Below, piece by piece: positions 10,908-23,560 of a stretch of 32,665 nucleotides of DNA (positions within the stretch are counted from its first letter, which is position 1; each line of letters begins with the position of its first letter). The notes below the pieces were generated by a model. That model was not told the origin of the DNA. It worked only from the letters and a program-made list of their open reading frames with translations, and made no database searches. Both the position numbers and the translations under genes were made by a program. Source of the DNA: Rhodocyclales bacterium (lineage in GTDB: Bacteria > Pseudomonadota > Gammaproteobacteria > Burkholderiales > Rhodocyclaceae); NCBI GenBank assembly GCA_026399415.1, contig JAPLQZ010000156.1:1-32665 (forward strand), given 5' to 3'.

Positions 10908-11759
10908 TTAGAACTTGAGTCCGCCCTCACGGGCGGCTTCAGCCAGCGCCTTGACGCGGCCGTGGTAGTGGAAACCGGAGCGGTCGAAAGCAACCTGCTC
11001 GATGCCGGCCGCTTTGGCCCGCTCGGCGATGAGTTTGCCAACCGTCTTGGCGGCATTGACGTTACCGCCATTCGGAACCTGGCTCCGCACTTCCGGCTCC
11101 ATGGTCGAAGCGGCAGCGAGCACACGGGTGCCGCAGCCGGAGAAAATCTGGGCAGAGATATGCAAGTTGCTGCGATGCACCGCGAGGCGCACCACTTTGA
11201 GCTCCGCAATTTTGGCGCGGGTTTTGCGCGCCCTGCGCAGACGAGCCTGTTTCTTTTCCATGATTGCATACCGGACGCCCTTGCCCTTGTAGGGCTCCGG
11301 AGACCGGTAGGCACGCACTTCAGCGGCCACCTGACCAACCACCTGCTTGTCGATCCCCTTGATCAGGATCTCAGTTTGGGTCGGCGTTTCAACTTTGATG
11401 CCGTTCGGCATATCGTGCGCGACTGGGTGCGAAAAGCCGAGCGTTAGGTTCAGCTTGGTTCCCTGAGCCTGCGCACGATATCCAACGCCGACCAGGGTCA
11501 GCTTCTTCTCAAAGCCCTTGGTTACGCCAATCATCATGTTATTCAGCAGCGCGCGCATCGTGCCCGACATGGCGCCCGCGTTGGGAGCACCCTCTATGGC
11601 ACGACAGAGCAACTTTTCACCGTCTCTCTCGATTTTCACTGCCGGCAACAAGAACTGCTTCAGCGTCCCCAGCGGCCCCTTGACAGCGACCTCGGCATCG
11701 GAAAGCGTGACTTCAACGCCTTTGGGCACATCAACCGGATACTTTGCAATACGTGACAT
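10908..11759 (-). CDS. rplF-rplR: In-frame fusion ORF: 50S ribosomal protein L6 (C-terminally truncated, 11262..11759) joined to complete L18 (10908..11261)
   Basis: One 283-aa [24 protein letters not shown]...[49 protein letters not shown]...[26 protein letters not shown]. No stop lies between the two domains. DNA at the junction (minus): AAG GGC GTC CGG TAT GCA ATC ATG GAA AAG AAA. Confidence 0.93.
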   Translation of the reverse strand: MSRIAKYPVDVPKGVEVTLSDAEVAVKGPLGTLKQFLLPAVKIERDGEKLLCRAIEGAPNAGAMSGTMRALLNNMMIGVTKGFEKKLTLVGVGYRAQAQGTKLNLTLGFSHPVAHDMPNGIKVETPTQTEILIKGIDKQVVGQVAAEVRAYRSPEPYKGKGVRYAIMEKKQARLRRARKTRAKIAELKVVRLAVHRSNLHISAQIFSGCGTRVLAAASTMEPEVRSQVPNGGNVNAAKTVGKLIAERAKAAGIEQVAFDRSGFHYHGRVKALAEAAREGGLKF

Positions 11760-11771
11760 GACAGCGGCTCC

Positions 11772-12167
11772 TTAGGCGACGATACAGAGAACTTCGCCGC
11801 CCATGTTGCCTGCCCGCGCCCGGCGGTCGGTCATCACGCCCTTCGGCGTGGAGACAATGGCAACACCCAGCCCGTTCATGACGCGGGGCAAATCGTCCTT
11901 GCCCTTGTAAACTCGCAGCCCTGGCTTGGAAACGCGTTCGATACGTTCAATTACCGGATGCCCGGCGTAGTACTTGAGCGCAATATCGAGTTCAGGTTTT
12001 GCGCCATTCTCGCGAATAGCGAAATCATCAATGTAACCCTCATCCTTCAGCACCATGGCAATTGCCACCTTGAGTTTGGAGGAAGGCATGGAAACGGAAA
12101 GCTTCTCCGCCATCTGCGCGTTGCGGATGCGGGTCAACATGTCGGCAACTGGATCGGTCATGCTCAT
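11772..12167 (-). CDS. rpsH: 30S ribosomal protein S8
   Basis: [33 protein letters not shown]...[27 protein letters not shown]. Confidence 0.98.
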   Translation of the reverse strand: MSMTDPVADMLTRIRNAQMAEKLSVSMPSSKLKVAIAMVLKDEGYIDDFAIRENGAKPELDIALKYYAGHPVIERIERVSKPGLRVYKGKDDLPRVMNGLGVAIVSTPKGVMTDRRARAGNMGGEVLCIVA

Positions 12168-12177
12168 ATGGATCTCC

Positions 12178-12483
12178 TTACCAGCTTGCCTTGGTCATGC
12201 CAGGCACTTCGCCGCGCATCGCAACCTCGCGCAGCTTGTTACGGCACAGACCGAACTTGCGAAAGACACCGCGGGGACGCCCGGTCAATGCGCATCGATT
12301 GCGCTGACGGGACGGACTCGCGTTGCGGGGCAACTGCTGGAGTTTCAGCCGCGCATCCATGCGCTCCTCATCCGACAGCTTGACGTTGTTGATCACGGCA
12401 AAAAGTTCGGCACGCTTGGCAGCGTACTTCGCTACCATCTTTGCGCGCTTTTCTTCGCGGTTAATAAGAGCTAGTTTCGCCAT
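12178..12483 (-). CDS. rpsN: 30S ribosomal protein S14 (long, zinc-free type)
   Basis: [24 protein letters not shown]...[51 protein letters not shown]. Confidence 0.98.
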   Translation of the reverse strand: MAKLALINREEKRAKMVAKYAAKRAELFAVINNVKLSDEERMDARLKLQQLPRNASPSRQRNRCALTGRPRGVFRKFGLCRNKLREVAMRGEVPGMTKASW

Positions 12484-12490
12484 ACGTCCC

Positions 12491-13030
12491 TCAGTTCTTG
12501 AAGGGGAACTTGAATGCGGCGAGAAGCGCCTTCGCTTCTTCGTCGTTCTTCGCGGTGGTGGTGATACTGATATTCATGCCACGCAACGCATCGATCTTGT
12601 CGTACTCAACCTCGGGGAAAATGATCTGTTCCTTGACCCCGACGTTGTAATTGCCACGCCCATCAAAGCCTTTGCCGGAAATTCCACGAAAGTCGCGGAT
12701 ACGCGGCATAGCTATGGTTACCAGGCGGTCAAGAAATTCGTACATACGATTTCCGCGCAGCGTCAGCATGCATCCGATCGGGTAGCCCTCACGAATCTTG
12801 AAGACCGCGATTGCCTTGCGCGCCTTGGTTACGACCGGTTTCTGGCCCGCGATCTTGGTCATGTCACCAACCGCGTGATCCAGCACCTTCTTGTCACCGA
12901 CCGCCTCACCCACACCCATATTCAAGGTGATCTTGGTAATGCGCGGAACTTCCATGATGGACTTGTAACCGAACTTCGTCAGAAGTTCGGGGACCACCGT
13001 CTGTTTATAGAATTCCTGCAAGCGCGCCAT
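12491..13030 (-). CDS. rplE: 50S ribosomal protein L5
   Basis: [43 protein letters not shown]. Confidence 0.98.
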   Translation of the reverse strand: MARLQEFYKQTVVPELLTKFGYKSIMEVPRITKITLNMGVGEAVGDKKVLDHAVGDMTKIAGQKPVVTKARKAIAVFKIREGYPIGCMLTLRGNRMYEFLDRLVTIAMPRIRDFRGISGKGFDGRGNYNVGVKEQIIFPEVEYDKIDALRGMNISITTTAKNDEEAKALLAAFKFPFKN

Positions 13031-13039
13031 GACTGATCC

Positions 13040-13357
13040 TTACGCGTCAACAACTTCGCCGTTCGACTTGAACACCCGAACCTTGCGGCCATCGTCGAGT
13101 TGCTTGAAGCCGACGCGATCCGCTTTCTGGGTGGCAGGATTGAACAGCGCCACATTGGAAACATTAATCGGCATTTCCTTCTCGACAATGCCGCCCTGAT
13201 TACCCTTAAGCGGGTTAGGCTTGGTGTGCTTCTTGACGCGATTGATGCCTTCAACAAGCAGGCGGTCTGCGTCGAGCCAGTTCAGCACAACACCGCGTTT
13301 GCCCTTGTCTTTACCTGTGGTAACAACCACGTCGTCACCCTTGCGAATCTTGTTCAT
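13040..13357 (-). CDS. rplX: 50S ribosomal protein L24
   Basis: [49 protein letters not shown]. Confidence 0.98.
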   Translation of the reverse strand: MNKIRKGDDVVVTTGKDKGKRGVVLNWLDADRLLVEGINRVKKHTKPNPLKGNQGGIVEKEMPINVSNVALFNPATQKADRVGFKQLDDGRKVRVFKSNGEVVDA

Positions 13358-13379
13358 GATCGAGTCCTTGATTGCCGGT

Positions 13380-13748
13380 TCAAAGAACCTCGGGAGCCAG
13401 CGAGACGATCTTCATGAATCGCTCGGTGCGCAACTCACGCGTCACCGGGCCGAAGATTCGTGTGCCGATCGGTTCCAGCTTGTTGTTCAGCAATACCGCT
13501 GCGTTGCCATCGAACTTGATGAGCGATCCGTCTGAACGACGCACGCCCTTGGCGGTACGCACCACCACTGCGCTATAAACCTCACCTTTTTTGACACGGC
13601 CACGCGGTGCGGCATCCTTGATGGTGACCTTGATGACGTCACCAATGCCGGCATAGCGACGCTTGGAACCACCAAGCACCTTGATACACATGACCGAACG
13701 CGCGCCAGTATTGTCGGCGACATCCAGCAGAGACTGCATTTGAATCAT
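13380..13748 (-). CDS. rplN: 50S ribosomal protein L14
   Basis: [57 protein letters not shown]. Confidence 0.98.
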   Translation of the reverse strand: MIQMQSLLDVADNTGARSVMCIKVLGGSKRRYAGIGDVIKVTIKDAAPRGRVKKGEVYSAVVVRTAKGVRRSDGSLIKFDGNAAVLLNNKLEPIGTRIFGPVTRELRTERFMKIVSLAPEVL

Positions 13749-13860
13749 TTTTTCATCTCCAACTTAATCCGCGATTGACTCAAGTCCCGCGATCAGTCTT
13801 GGAGCCCGCTAGGGGCTGGGATGCCAGGAAGATAAAACCCCGGCGGAGCAAAGAGGCGAG

Positions 13861-13888
13861 ATTTTACATCCAGCCCTTACGTTGTCAA
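13861..13888 (-). promoter_or_regulatory. Putative sigma70 promoter for the spc operon (upstream of rplN)
   Basis: Minus strand TTGACA-N16-TAAAAT in the 184-nt rpsQ-rplN gap, the same position as the E. coli spc promoter. Confidence 0.75.
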
Positions 13889-13932
13889 CTACTTATTGCC
13901 GTATTGCAAGGTGCGCCACGACAAAGGTGCAA

Positions 13933-14205
13933 TCAGACCGCGCGGGCCTTTTCCACAACCTTGGCGACACGCCATGCCTTGGTCTTGGAAATTGGAGCGC
14001 ATTCCTCAATCTGCACCAGATCGCCGGCTACCGGCTCCGTGCCATCGACGTGCGCGTGATACTTTTTTGAACGCGTCATGATCTTGCCGATCACCGGGTG
14101 CTTGACCTTGCGTTCAACCAGTACCGTCACGGTTTTCTGCATCTTGTCCGAAACAACGCGCCCTTGGAGGGTGCGCCGCACGGTTTGAGTGGTCGCTTCC
14201 GTCAT
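13933..14205 (-). CDS. rpsQ: 30S ribosomal protein S17
   Basis: [43 protein letters not shown]. Confidence 0.98.
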   Translation of the reverse strand: MTEATTQTVRRTLQGRVVSDKMQKTVTVLVERKVKHPVIGKIMTRSKKYHAHVDGTEPVAGDLVQIEECAPISKTKAWRVAKVVEKARAV

Positions 14206-14396
14206 TTCGCCGCCGCCTTCTCACGCTGAATGGTTTTAACGCGCGCTATATCTTTGCGCACCTTGCCGACCTGGCTGGTATTGGTCAACTGTTGTGTAGC
14301 CACCTGCATGCGAAGCCCGAATTGCGCCTTGCGCAAGTCCAGCAACTCCTTTTGCAGATCCTCGTCGTTCTTAGCTCTAAGCTCACTTGTTTTCAT
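14202..14396 (-). CDS. rpmC: 50S ribosomal protein L29
   Basis: [56 protein letters not shown]. Confidence 0.98.
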   Translation of the reverse strand: MKTSELRAKNDEDLQKELLDLRKAQFGLRMQVATQQLTNTSQVGKVRKDIARVKTIQREKAAAK

Positions 14397-14399
14397 GAC

Positions 14400-14813
14400 T
14401 TATCCCAAATGGCGGGTAACGAAGGTGGTTTCGAGCGGCAGCTTGGCCGCTGCAAGACGGAATGCTTCACGCGCAAGCGTCTCGTCGACTCCATCCATCT
14501 CGTAAAGGACCTTGCCGGGCTGGATCTCGGCGACCCAGTACTCAGGGGAACCTTTGCCGTTACCCATCCGAACCTCCAGTGGCTTCTTCGAAATCGGCTT
14601 GTCCGGAAAAATGCGGATCCAGATACGCCCGCCACGTTTGATATGACGAGTCATGGCGCGGCGCGCGGCTTCAATCTGGCGGGCCGTAAGACGACCGCGA
14701 CCGATGGCCTTGAGGCCGTATTCGCCAAAACTCACTTTGGCGCCTCGTGTCGCGAGCCCCGTATTGCGACCCTTTTGTTCCTTGCGATATTTTCTGCGGG
14801 CAGGTTGCAGCAT
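14400..14813 (-). CDS. rplP: 50S ribosomal protein L16
   Basis: [62 protein letters not shown]. Confidence 0.98.
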   Translation of the reverse strand: MLQPARRKYRKEQKGRNTGLATRGAKVSFGEYGLKAIGRGRLTARQIEAARRAMTRHIKRGGRIWIRIFPDKPISKKPLEVRMGNGKGSPEYWVAEIQPGKVLYEMDGVDETLAREAFRLAAAKLPLETTFVTRHLG

Positions 14814-14816
14814 GTT

Positions 14817-15713
14817 TTACTCCTTGCCTTCTTTCGCTGCGCTATCGACACCCTCGGTCTTGGCCGGGGCCTTGCGAATACGCTTGACGGGGGTCTTTGG
14901 TGCTGCAGCAACGGCTTCCGGCTTGGCTTCCGGCTTAACTTCTGCAGCCTTCTTGGCCGGGGCGCGACGGGCGACGGGCTTGGCTTCGCCTTCGCCTTCG
15001 GTCCGGGGCTTCCCGGGAGGGCTGCGGCGCGGCTTGCGCTGATCATCAACAGCAGGCTCGGGAGTCGCCAGCAGAGCTTCACTGCGTGAAAGAATCTCGC
15101 CCTTGAACACCCATACCTTGATACCGATGATGCCATACGTGGTCTTCGCCTCGGCAGTACCGTAGTCGATGTCGGCACGCAGCGTATGCAGAGGCACGCG
15201 ACCTTCGCGATACCACTCCCTGCGGGCAATTTCGGCACCGTTCAGGCGTCCGGAACTCATGATCTTGATGCCCTGGGCACCGAGTCGCATGGCATTCTGC
15301 ATCGCCCGCTTCATGGCGCGGCGGAACATGATGCGCTTTTCGAGTTGCTGGGCAATCGAGTCGGCAATCAGTTGCGCATCGATTTCCGGTTTACGTATCT
15401 CTTCGATATTGACATGCACCGGCACGCCCATCTTGCGCTGAAGTTCAGCCTTCAGATGCTCGATGTCTTCACCCTTCTTGCCAATGACGACGCCCGGGCG
15501 AGCGCTATAAACCGTAACTCGTGCATTCTTGGCGGGGCGCTCAATCACGACACGACCGACAGACGCGTGTGCCAGTTTCTTTTTCAGGTATTCACGAACC
15601 TCAAGGTCTTCCTTGAGCATCTGAGGAAAAGTCTTGCTACTGGCGTACCAGCGGGAAGTCCAGTTGCGTGTGACCGAAAGACGAAAACCGATCGGATGAA
15701 TCTTTTGTCCCAT
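14817..15713 (-). CDS. rpsC: 30S ribosomal protein S3 with a long basic, low-complexity C-terminal extension
   Basis: [24 protein letters not shown]... KH domain; tail [80 protein letters not shown]. Confidence 0.97.
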   Translation of the reverse strand: MGQKIHPIGFRLSVTRNWTSRWYASSKTFPQMLKEDLEVREYLKKKLAHASVGRVVIERPAKNARVTVYSARPGVVIGKKGEDIEHLKAELQRKMGVPVHVNIEEIRKPEIDAQLIADSIAQQLEKRIMFRRAMKRAMQNAMRLGAQGIKIMSSGRLNGAEIARREWYREGRVPLHTLRADIDYGTAEAKTTYGIIGIKVWVFKGEILSRSEALLATPEPAVDDQRKPRRSPPGKPRTEGEGEAKPVARRAPAKKAAEVKPEAKPEAVAAAPKTPVKRIRKAPAKTEGVDSAAKEGKE

Positions 15714-15722
15714 GTGCCCTCC

Positions 15723-16052
15723 TTAATCGCCAACAGTCACGAAAATGTGACAAGTAGGCTTGAGGATGCGGTTGCCGCGTCCCTTGGCTCGCGCCGTGAA
15801 GCGCTTGAGCACTGTGCCCTTTTCGACATAGATACGCGTGATCTTCAGCGCATCGATATCTGCGCCATCGTTGTGCTCTGCATTGGCGATAGCCGACTCA
15901 AGCACTTTCTTGATGATTCCGGCACCCTTCTTGGGCGAAAATGCCAATATGCTGAGCGCTTGATCTACCGGCTTGCCGCGCACCAAGTCAGCAACAAGGC
16001 GCCCTTTTTGGGCGGAAAGTCGAACACCGCGCAAGTTTGCGTTAGTTTCCAT
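15723..16052 (-). CDS. rplV: 50S ribosomal protein L22
   Basis: [44 protein letters not shown]. Confidence 0.98.
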   Translation of the reverse strand: METNANLRGVRLSAQKGRLVADLVRGKPVDQALSILAFSPKKGAGIIKKVLESAIANAEHNDGADIDALKITRIYVEKGTVLKRFTARAKGRGNRILKPTCHIFVTVGD

Positions 16053-16061
16053 CGTCGCTCC

Positions 16062-16343
16062 TTACTTCTTCGCGACGGCCTTCTTGCCGCCCGTGTGGCC
16101 CTTGAAGGTTCGCGTCAGCGCGAACTCGCCAAGTTTGTGACCAACCATGTTTTCCGACACATAGACCGGAATATGCTGCTTGCCGTTATGCACTGCAATG
16201 GTCAGTCCCACGAAGTCCGGAAGAATGGTTGAACGGCGCGACCAGGTCTTGATCGGACGCTTGTCGTTGGTGGCGCGCGCCGCATCAACCCGCTTCAGCA
16301 GGTGAGCATCAATGAACGGGCCCTTCTTGATAGAACGTGCCAT
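16062..16343 (-). CDS. rpsS: 30S ribosomal protein S19
   Basis: [60 protein letters not shown]. Confidence 0.98.
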   Translation of the reverse strand: MARSIKKGPFIDAHLLKRVDAARATNDKRPIKTWSRRSTILPDFVGLTIAVHNGKQHIPVYVSENMVGHKLGEFALTRTFKGHTGGKKAVAKK

Positions 16344-16346
16344 GTC

Positions 16347-17180
16347 TTACCTCTTACCTTTCGGCCTGCGTTGGACAATCATGACGTCCGTGCGCTTGTT
16401 GTTACGGGTGCGATAACCCTTGGTCGGCTGACCCCACGGACTGACAGGAACGCGGCCTTCGCCGGTACGCCCTTCGCCACCACCATGCGGGTGATCAACC
16501 GGATTCATCGCCACGCCGCGGACAGTCGGCCGAATACCGCGCCAACGCATTGCACCGGCCTTGCCGATCTTGCGCAGACTGTGTTCTTCGTTGCCTACCT
16601 CGCCAATCGTCGCACGACACTCAACGTGAATGCGGCGGATTTCGCCGGACCGCAGCCGGATCTGTGCATAGGAGCCTTCACGCGCCAGCAGTTGCACCGA
16701 GGTGCCGGCAGAACGCGCAATCTGCGCGCCTTTGCCGGGCATCATTTCGACGCAATGAATGGTCGTACCGACAGGAATACTGCGGATCGGCAGCGCGTTG
16801 CCCGCCTTGATCGGGGCCTCGGGACCGCTGATGACGACCTGACCAGCCACCATACCCTTGGTAGCAATGATGTAACGGCGCTCGCCGTCGGCATACAGCA
16901 CCAGAGCAATATTGGCGGAACGATTCGGATCATACTGGAGGTTCTCGACCTTGCCCGGAATCCCGTCCTTGTCGCGGCGGAAATCGATCACGCGGTAATG
17001 CTTCTTGTGGCCACCACCCATATGACGAGTGGTGATATGGCCATGCGCATTGCGGCCTGCGGTTCTGGTCTTCTTTTCGACCAGTTTGTCGTGCGGGCGA
17101 CCCTTGTGCAGATTCGGGTTGACCACCTTGACGACACCACGACGACCAGGCGAGGTCGGCTTGACTTTTACGAGAGCCAT
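16347..17180 (-). CDS. rplB: 50S ribosomal protein L2
   Basis: [20 protein letters not shown]...[22 protein letters not shown]. Confidence 0.98.
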   Translation of the reverse strand: MALVKVKPTSPGRRGVVKVVNPNLHKGRPHDKLVEKKTRTAGRNAHGHITTRHMGGGHKKHYRVIDFRRDKDGIPGKVENLQYDPNRSANIALVLYADGERRYIIATKGMVAGQVVISGPEAPIKAGNALPIRSIPVGTTIHCVEMMPGKGAQIARSAGTSVQLLAREGSYAQIRLRSGEIRRIHVECRATIGEVGNEEHSLRKIGKAGAMRWRGIRPTVRGVAMNPVDHPHGGGEGRTGEGRVPVSPWGQPTKGYRTRNNKRTDVMIVQRRPKGKR

Positions 17181-17495
17181 TTAAGCAGCCCCCCCTTCGG
17201 CAAAATTAATTTCCTGGCCAGGCTTGAGGCAGACAAATGCCTTCCTGATGTCGCTGCGACGACCAATATTGCGGCCAGCGCGCTTGACCTTGCCCTTCAG
17301 GTTGGCGATCTGCACCGACTTGACCTCGACTTTGAACAGCATTTCGACGGCCGCCTTGACCTCAGGTTTGGTCGCATCGGGTGTCACGATGAACACCACC
17401 TGCTCGTTTTTGTCGGCAATGTAGGTGGCCTTTTCGGATATCTGCGGGGCCACCAGCACTTGCAGCAAACGTTCTGGATTGAAGTTCTTGCTCAT
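17181..17495 (-). CDS. rplW: 50S ribosomal protein L23
   Basis: [52 protein letters not shown]; stop abuts the rplB start. Confidence 0.98.
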   Translation of the reverse strand: MSKNFNPERLLQVLVAPQISEKATYIADKNEQVVFIVTPDATKPEVKAAVEMLFKVEVKSVQIANLKGKVKRAGRNIGRRSDIRKAFVCLKPGQEINFAEGGAA

Positions 17496-18112
17496 GCCAG
17501 CATCTCCTCGATCTTGGCTACTGCCCCCTTGGTGAAAATCACTTTGGGGAAGCGCACCAGAGATACCGGATCAGCCTGCTGCGCCTCCAGCACCAGCACA
17601 TTTGGCAAGTTGCGCGAAGCCAGCGCCAGATTCTCGTCCAGACTGTCTGTCACCAGCAGGACCGAGCCCAAACCCATGGCCTTCAGTTTTTGCGCAAAAA
17701 GACGCGTTTTCGGCGCTTCCATGGTGAAGTCGTCAATCACCACCAGCCTGTCCTCGCGGGCCAACTGGGAAAGAATCGCGGCCAAACCGGCGCGATACAT
17801 CTTGCGATTGACCTTCTGGGTGAAGTTTTCTTCAGGCGTATTCGGAAAGATTCGACCGCCGCCCCGCCACAAAGGCGAGGAAGTCATACCGGCGCGCGCA
17901 CGGCCGGTGCCTTTCTGGCGGAACGGCTTCTTGGTGCTGTGATGCACCTCTTCGCGATCCTTCTGCTTGCGATTGCCGGCGCGTGCATTGGCCTGATAGG
18001 CGACCACTACCTGATGCACCAGCGCCTCGTTGAAGTCGCGACCAAACAGTGCGTCGGAAGCTGTGACGGTTGAAGCGGACTGACCCTGGTCGTCAATTAG
18101 TTTAAGTTCCAT
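17492..18112 (-). CDS. rplD: 50S ribosomal protein L4
   Basis: [62 protein letters not shown]. Confidence 0.98.
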   Translation of the reverse strand: MELKLIDDQGQSASTVTASDALFGRDFNEALVHQVVVAYQANARAGNRKQKDREEVHHSTKKPFRQKGTGRARAGMTSSPLWRGGGRIFPNTPEENFTQKVNRKMYRAGLAAILSQLAREDRLVVIDDFTMEAPKTRLFAQKLKAMGLGSVLLVTDSLDENLALASRNLPNVLVLEAQQADPVSLVRFPKVIFTKGAVAKIEEMLA

Positions 18113-18113
18113 G

Positions 18114-18767
18114 TCATCCCCGCTCTCTGGGTGCCTTTACGGCCGGGGCGACAATCACATCACCCCCCTTGGCGCCAGGCACCGCCCCCCTAACGAGCAG
18201 GAGTTGGCGCGCCTCATCGATGCGAACGACTTCGAGATTCTGTGTCGTGCGCGCCACGTCACCGAGATGTCCGGCCATTTTCTTGCCTGGGAACACTCGC
18301 CCAGGATCCTGCGCCATGCCGATGGAACCGGCAGAATTGTGCGACAAGGAATTGCCGTGGGAAGCGCGGTTCGACGAAAAATGGTGGCGGGTGATCGCAC
18401 CGGCAAAGCCTTTGCCGATCGAGGTGCCGCTCACATCAACTTTTTGACCCACGCTGAAAATGCTTGCGGCGACCACATCCCCCGGTTTGAAACCGGCGAG
18501 TTGATCTGGCGCTACGCGAAATTCCCTGAGAACTTCACCGGCTTCGACACCGGCCTTGGCGAGATGTCCCGCTGCGGGCTTGCTTACCCGGCTTGCGCGA
18601 CGCTTGCCAAAGGTCACCTGAACGGCGGCATAACCATCCACCTCAGGCGTCTTTATTTGTGTGACGCGGTTATTCGACACATCGAGCACAGTCACCGGAA
18701 TGGAAGAACCATCCTCGGCAAAGACGCGCGTCATGCCGACCTTGCGTCCAACAAGGCCTAGACTCAT
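18114..18767 (-). CDS. rplC: 50S ribosomal protein L3
   Basis: [37 protein letters not shown]...[24 protein letters not shown]. Confidence 0.98.
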   Translation of the reverse strand: MSLGLVGRKVGMTRVFAEDGSSIPVTVLDVSNNRVTQIKTPEVDGYAAVQVTFGKRRASRVSKPAAGHLAKAGVEAGEVLREFRVAPDQLAGFKPGDVVAASIFSVGQKVDVSGTSIGKGFAGAITRHHFSSNRASHGNSLSHNSAGSIGMAQDPGRVFPGKKMAGHLGDVARTTQNLEVVRIDEARQLLLVRGAVPGAKGGDVIVAPAVKAPRERG

Positions 18768-18870
18768 TTTATTCTCCTAAACCCCAGCTACGATTGGCTG
18801 GGCCCACTTTCACAATTCTGCGGCAACCGTCACCGCGACAGGCGCCATAAGTAGGCGCCCCTGTTACGAT

Positions 18871-19182
18871 TTACTGCAACTTGATCTCGACATCCACTCC
18901 CGCGGGAAGATCCAGCTTCATCAGCGCATCAACCGTCTTGTCGGTCGGATCGATGATGTCCATCAGCCGCAGGTGGGTGCGAATTTCGAACTGGTCCCGC
19001 GAAGTCTTGTTGACGTGTGGCGACCGCAATACGTCGAAGCGCTCAATACGCGTTGGCAACGGCACCGGGCCACGCACAACAGCACCCGTGCGCTTTGCCG
19101 TCTCTACAATTTCAAGCGCCGACTGATCAATCAAACGGTAGTCGAAGGCCTTGAGGCGGATGCGTATCTTTTGGCTTTGCAT
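18871..19182 (-). CDS. rpsJ: 30S ribosomal protein S10
   Basis: [70 protein letters not shown]. Confidence 0.98.
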   Translation of the reverse strand: MQSQKIRIRLKAFDYRLIDQSALEIVETAKRTGAVVRGPVPLPTRIERFDVLRSPHVNKTSRDQFEIRTHLRLMDIIDPTDKTVDALMKLDLPAGVDVEIKLQ

Positions 19183-19226
19183 TACAAATCCTTAAAGAGC
19201 GGGTTCGCAAATCGCGAAAGGGCGAG

Positions 19227-19255
19227 ATTTTATCGCCCTTTCCGCTGTAGTGCAA
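19227..19255 (-). promoter_or_regulatory. Putative sigma70 promoter for the S10 operon, overlapping an inverted repeat (19216..19242)
   Basis: Minus strand TTGCAC-N17-TAAAAT in the tuf-rpsJ gap. Inverted repeat GAAAGGGCGA-N7-TCGCCCTTTC surrounds the -10. Confidence 0.6.
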
Positions 19256-19261
19256 CAAATG

Positions 19262-20452
19262 TTATTCGATGACCTTGGCAACGACACCGGCGCCGACGGT
19301 ACGACCGCCTTCACGGATGGCGAAACGCAGACCTTCTTCCATCGCGATCGGTGCAATCAGCTTCACCGTCATCGCAATGTTGTCGCCCGGCATGACCATT
19401 TCCGTCCCGGCCGGCAACTCGATGCTGCCCGTGACGTCGGTGGTGCGGAAATAGAATTGCGGACGGTAGCCGTTGAAGAACGGCGTGTGACGTCCGCCTT
19501 CGTCCTTCGACAGAACGTACACCTCGGAGTGAAAGTGCGTGTGCGGGGTGATGCTGCCCGGCTTGGCCAGCACCTGGCCACGCTCGACTTCCTCCCGCTT
19601 GGTGCCGCGCAGCAGGACGCCGACGTTGTCTCCGGCCTGACCCTGGTCCAGCAGTTTCCTGAACATTTCAACGCCGGTGCAGATGGTCTTGACGGTGGGT
19701 CGAATGCCAATGATTTCAATTTCTTCGCCGACCTTGACGACGCCGCGCTCGATACGCCCCGTTACCACGGTGCCGCGACCGGAGATGGAGAAGACGTCTT
19801 CGATGGGCATCAGGAAGGGTTTGTCGATGGCCCGCTCGGGCGTCGGGATGTAGCTGTCCAGCGCATCGGCGAGAGCCATGATGGACACTTCGCCCAGTTC
19901 GCCTTTGTCGCCTTCGAGGGCTTTCAGGGCAGAACCCTTGATGATGGGGATGTCGTCGCCGGGGAAGTCGTACTTGCTGAGCAGTTCGCGCAGTTCCATT
20001 TCGACCAGTTCGAGCAGTTCGGCATCATCGACCATGTCGCATTTGTTCATGTACACGACCATGTACGGCACGCCGACCTGGCGCGCCAGCAGGATGTGCT
20101 CTCGCGTCTGCGGCATCGGGCCGTCAGCGGCGGAACAGACCAGGATCGCGCCGTCCATCTGCGCCGCACCGGTAATCATGTTCTTGATATAGTCGGCATG
20201 CCCCGGACAATCAACGTGCGCATAGTGTCGCTTCGATGTCTCGTATTCCACGTGCGCCGTGTTGATGGTGATGCCGCGTGCCTTTTCTTCCGGCGCCGCA
20301 TCAATCTGGTCGTAGGCCTTCGCCTCGCCACCAAACTTCGCCGCCAGCACCGATGTCATCGCCGCCGTCAGGGTCGTCTTGCCATGGTCAACGTGACCAA
20401 TCGTCCCTACGTTTACGTGCGGCTTCGTCCGCTCAAATTTCGCTTTCGCCAT
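19262..20452 (-). CDS. tuf: Elongation factor Tu
   Basis: [63 protein letters not shown]. Confidence 0.99.
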   Translation of the reverse strand: MAKAKFERTKPHVNVGTIGHVDHGKTTLTAAMTSVLAAKFGGEAKAYDQIDAAPEEKARGITINTAHVEYETSKRHYAHVDCPGHADYIKNMITGAAQMDGAILVCSAADGPMPQTREHILLARQVGVPYMVVYMNKCDMVDDAELLELVEMELRELLSKYDFPGDDIPIIKGSALKALEGDKGELGEVSIMALADALDSYIPTPERAIDKPFLMPIEDVFSISGRGTVVTGRIERGVVKVGEEIEIIGIRPTVKTICTGVEMFRKLLDQGQAGDNVGVLLRGTKREEVERGQVLAKPGSITPHTHFHSEVYVLSKDEGGRHTPFFNGYRPQFYFRTTDVTGSIELPAGTEMVMPGDNIAMTVKLIAPIAMEEGLRFAIREGGRTVGAGVVAKVIE

Positions 20453-20482
20453 GTCTGCTTTCCTTAAAGAACGATGGTTGGA

Positions 20483-22576
<2,094 letters not shown>

Positions 22577-22690
22577 TTGATTTACCTGCCTTATCTAAAC
22601 CAAACCGCCATGACACCTCGTTTGACGAAGCGACAGGGCGGCGGACAAAAACGAAAGTCTCGGCGGACACCCGACGAGACGCGATACTGC

Positions 22691-23161
22691 CTAGAAACGG
22701 AAATGCGAGAACGCCTTGTTGGCTTCAGCCATGCGGTGAACTTCTTCGCGTTTCTTCATCGCTGCCCCGCGCCCTTCGGATGCCTCAAGCAACTCGGCGG
22801 CAAGACGCTGACCCATCGACTTCTCGCTGCGTTTCCTCGCCGCTTCGCGAAGCCAGCGCATGGACAGCGCCATGCGCCGGGAAGGACGCACCTCAACCGG
22901 CACCTGGTAATTGGCGCCACCGACTCGACGACTCTTGACTTCGACCAAGGGCTTGACGTTGTTCACCGCCAGGGTGAAAACCTCCAGCGGATCCTTGCCG
23001 CTCTTCGTCTGGATCTGCGCAAACGCGCCGTAGATGATGCGCTCGGCAACGGATTTCTTGCCACTAGCCATCAGCACATTGACAAACTTGGAAAGATCGA
23101 CGCTGCCAAATTTCGGATCAGGCAGGATGTCACGTTTGGGAACTTCACGACGACGGGGCAT
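22691..23161 (-). CDS. rpsG: 30S ribosomal protein S7
   Basis: [47 protein letters not shown]. Confidence 0.98.
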   Translation of the reverse strand: MPRRREVPKRDILPDPKFGSVDLSKFVNVLMASGKKSVAERIIYGAFAQIQTKSGKDPLEVFTLAVNNVKPLVEVKSRRVGGANYQVPVEVRPSRRMALSMRWLREAARKRSEKSMGQRLAAELLEASEGRGAAMKKREEVHRMAEANKAFSHFRF

Positions 23162-23182
23162 GGTATCTCCTTAAGACCCGGA

Positions 23183-23560
23183 TCAGGCGGCCTTAGGCCG
23201 CTTAGCGCCGTATTTGGAACGGCTCTGCTTGCGGTCCTTGACGCCCTGGGTATCCAGGCTACCGCGCACAATGTGGTAACGCACACCCGGCAGATCCTTG
23301 ACGCGACCGCCACGAATGAGAACCACCGAGTGCTCCTGCAGATTGTGGCCTTCGCCGCCAATGTAGGAAATAACCTCGAAGCCATTGGTCAGCCGCACCT
23401 TGGCGACTTTTCGCAACGCAGAGTTCGGTTTCTTCGGCGTGGTCGTGTAAACACGAGTGCAGACACCGCGCCGCGCCGGGCTGTTGCCAAGTGCGGGCAC
23501 TTTGCTTTTCGACTGCGGCGCCTGACGGCCCTTGCGCACGAGTTGGTTAATGGTAGGCAT
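23183..23560 (-). CDS. rpsL: 30S ribosomal protein S12
   Basis: [57 protein letters not shown]. Start set at MPTINQ rather than the ORF-track ATG. The Lys residues usually mutated in streptomycin resistance ([15 protein letters not shown]) are wild type. Confidence 0.98.
   Translation of the reverse strand: MPTINQLVRKGRQAPQSKSKVPALGNSPARRGVCTRVYTTTPKKPNSALRKVAKVRLTNGFEVISYIGGEGHNLQEHSVVLIRGGRVKDLPGVRYHIVRGSLDTQGVKDRKQSRSKYGAKRPKAA

Noticed and set aside
12323-13036. 237-codon plus-strand ORF antisense to rplE/rpsN
   Set aside because: Shadow ORF; L5 and S14 on the minus strand are complete.
16302-17942. 546-codon plus-strand ORF antisense to rplB/rplW/rplD
   Set aside because: Spans several real genes on the minus strand; no independent coding evidence.
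17181-18112. Possible fusion/overlap anomalies at rplB/rplW/rplD junctions
   Set aside because: A 0-nt junction and a 4-nt ATGA overlap are normal tight packing; each protein has its own intact start and stop, unlike rplF-rplR.
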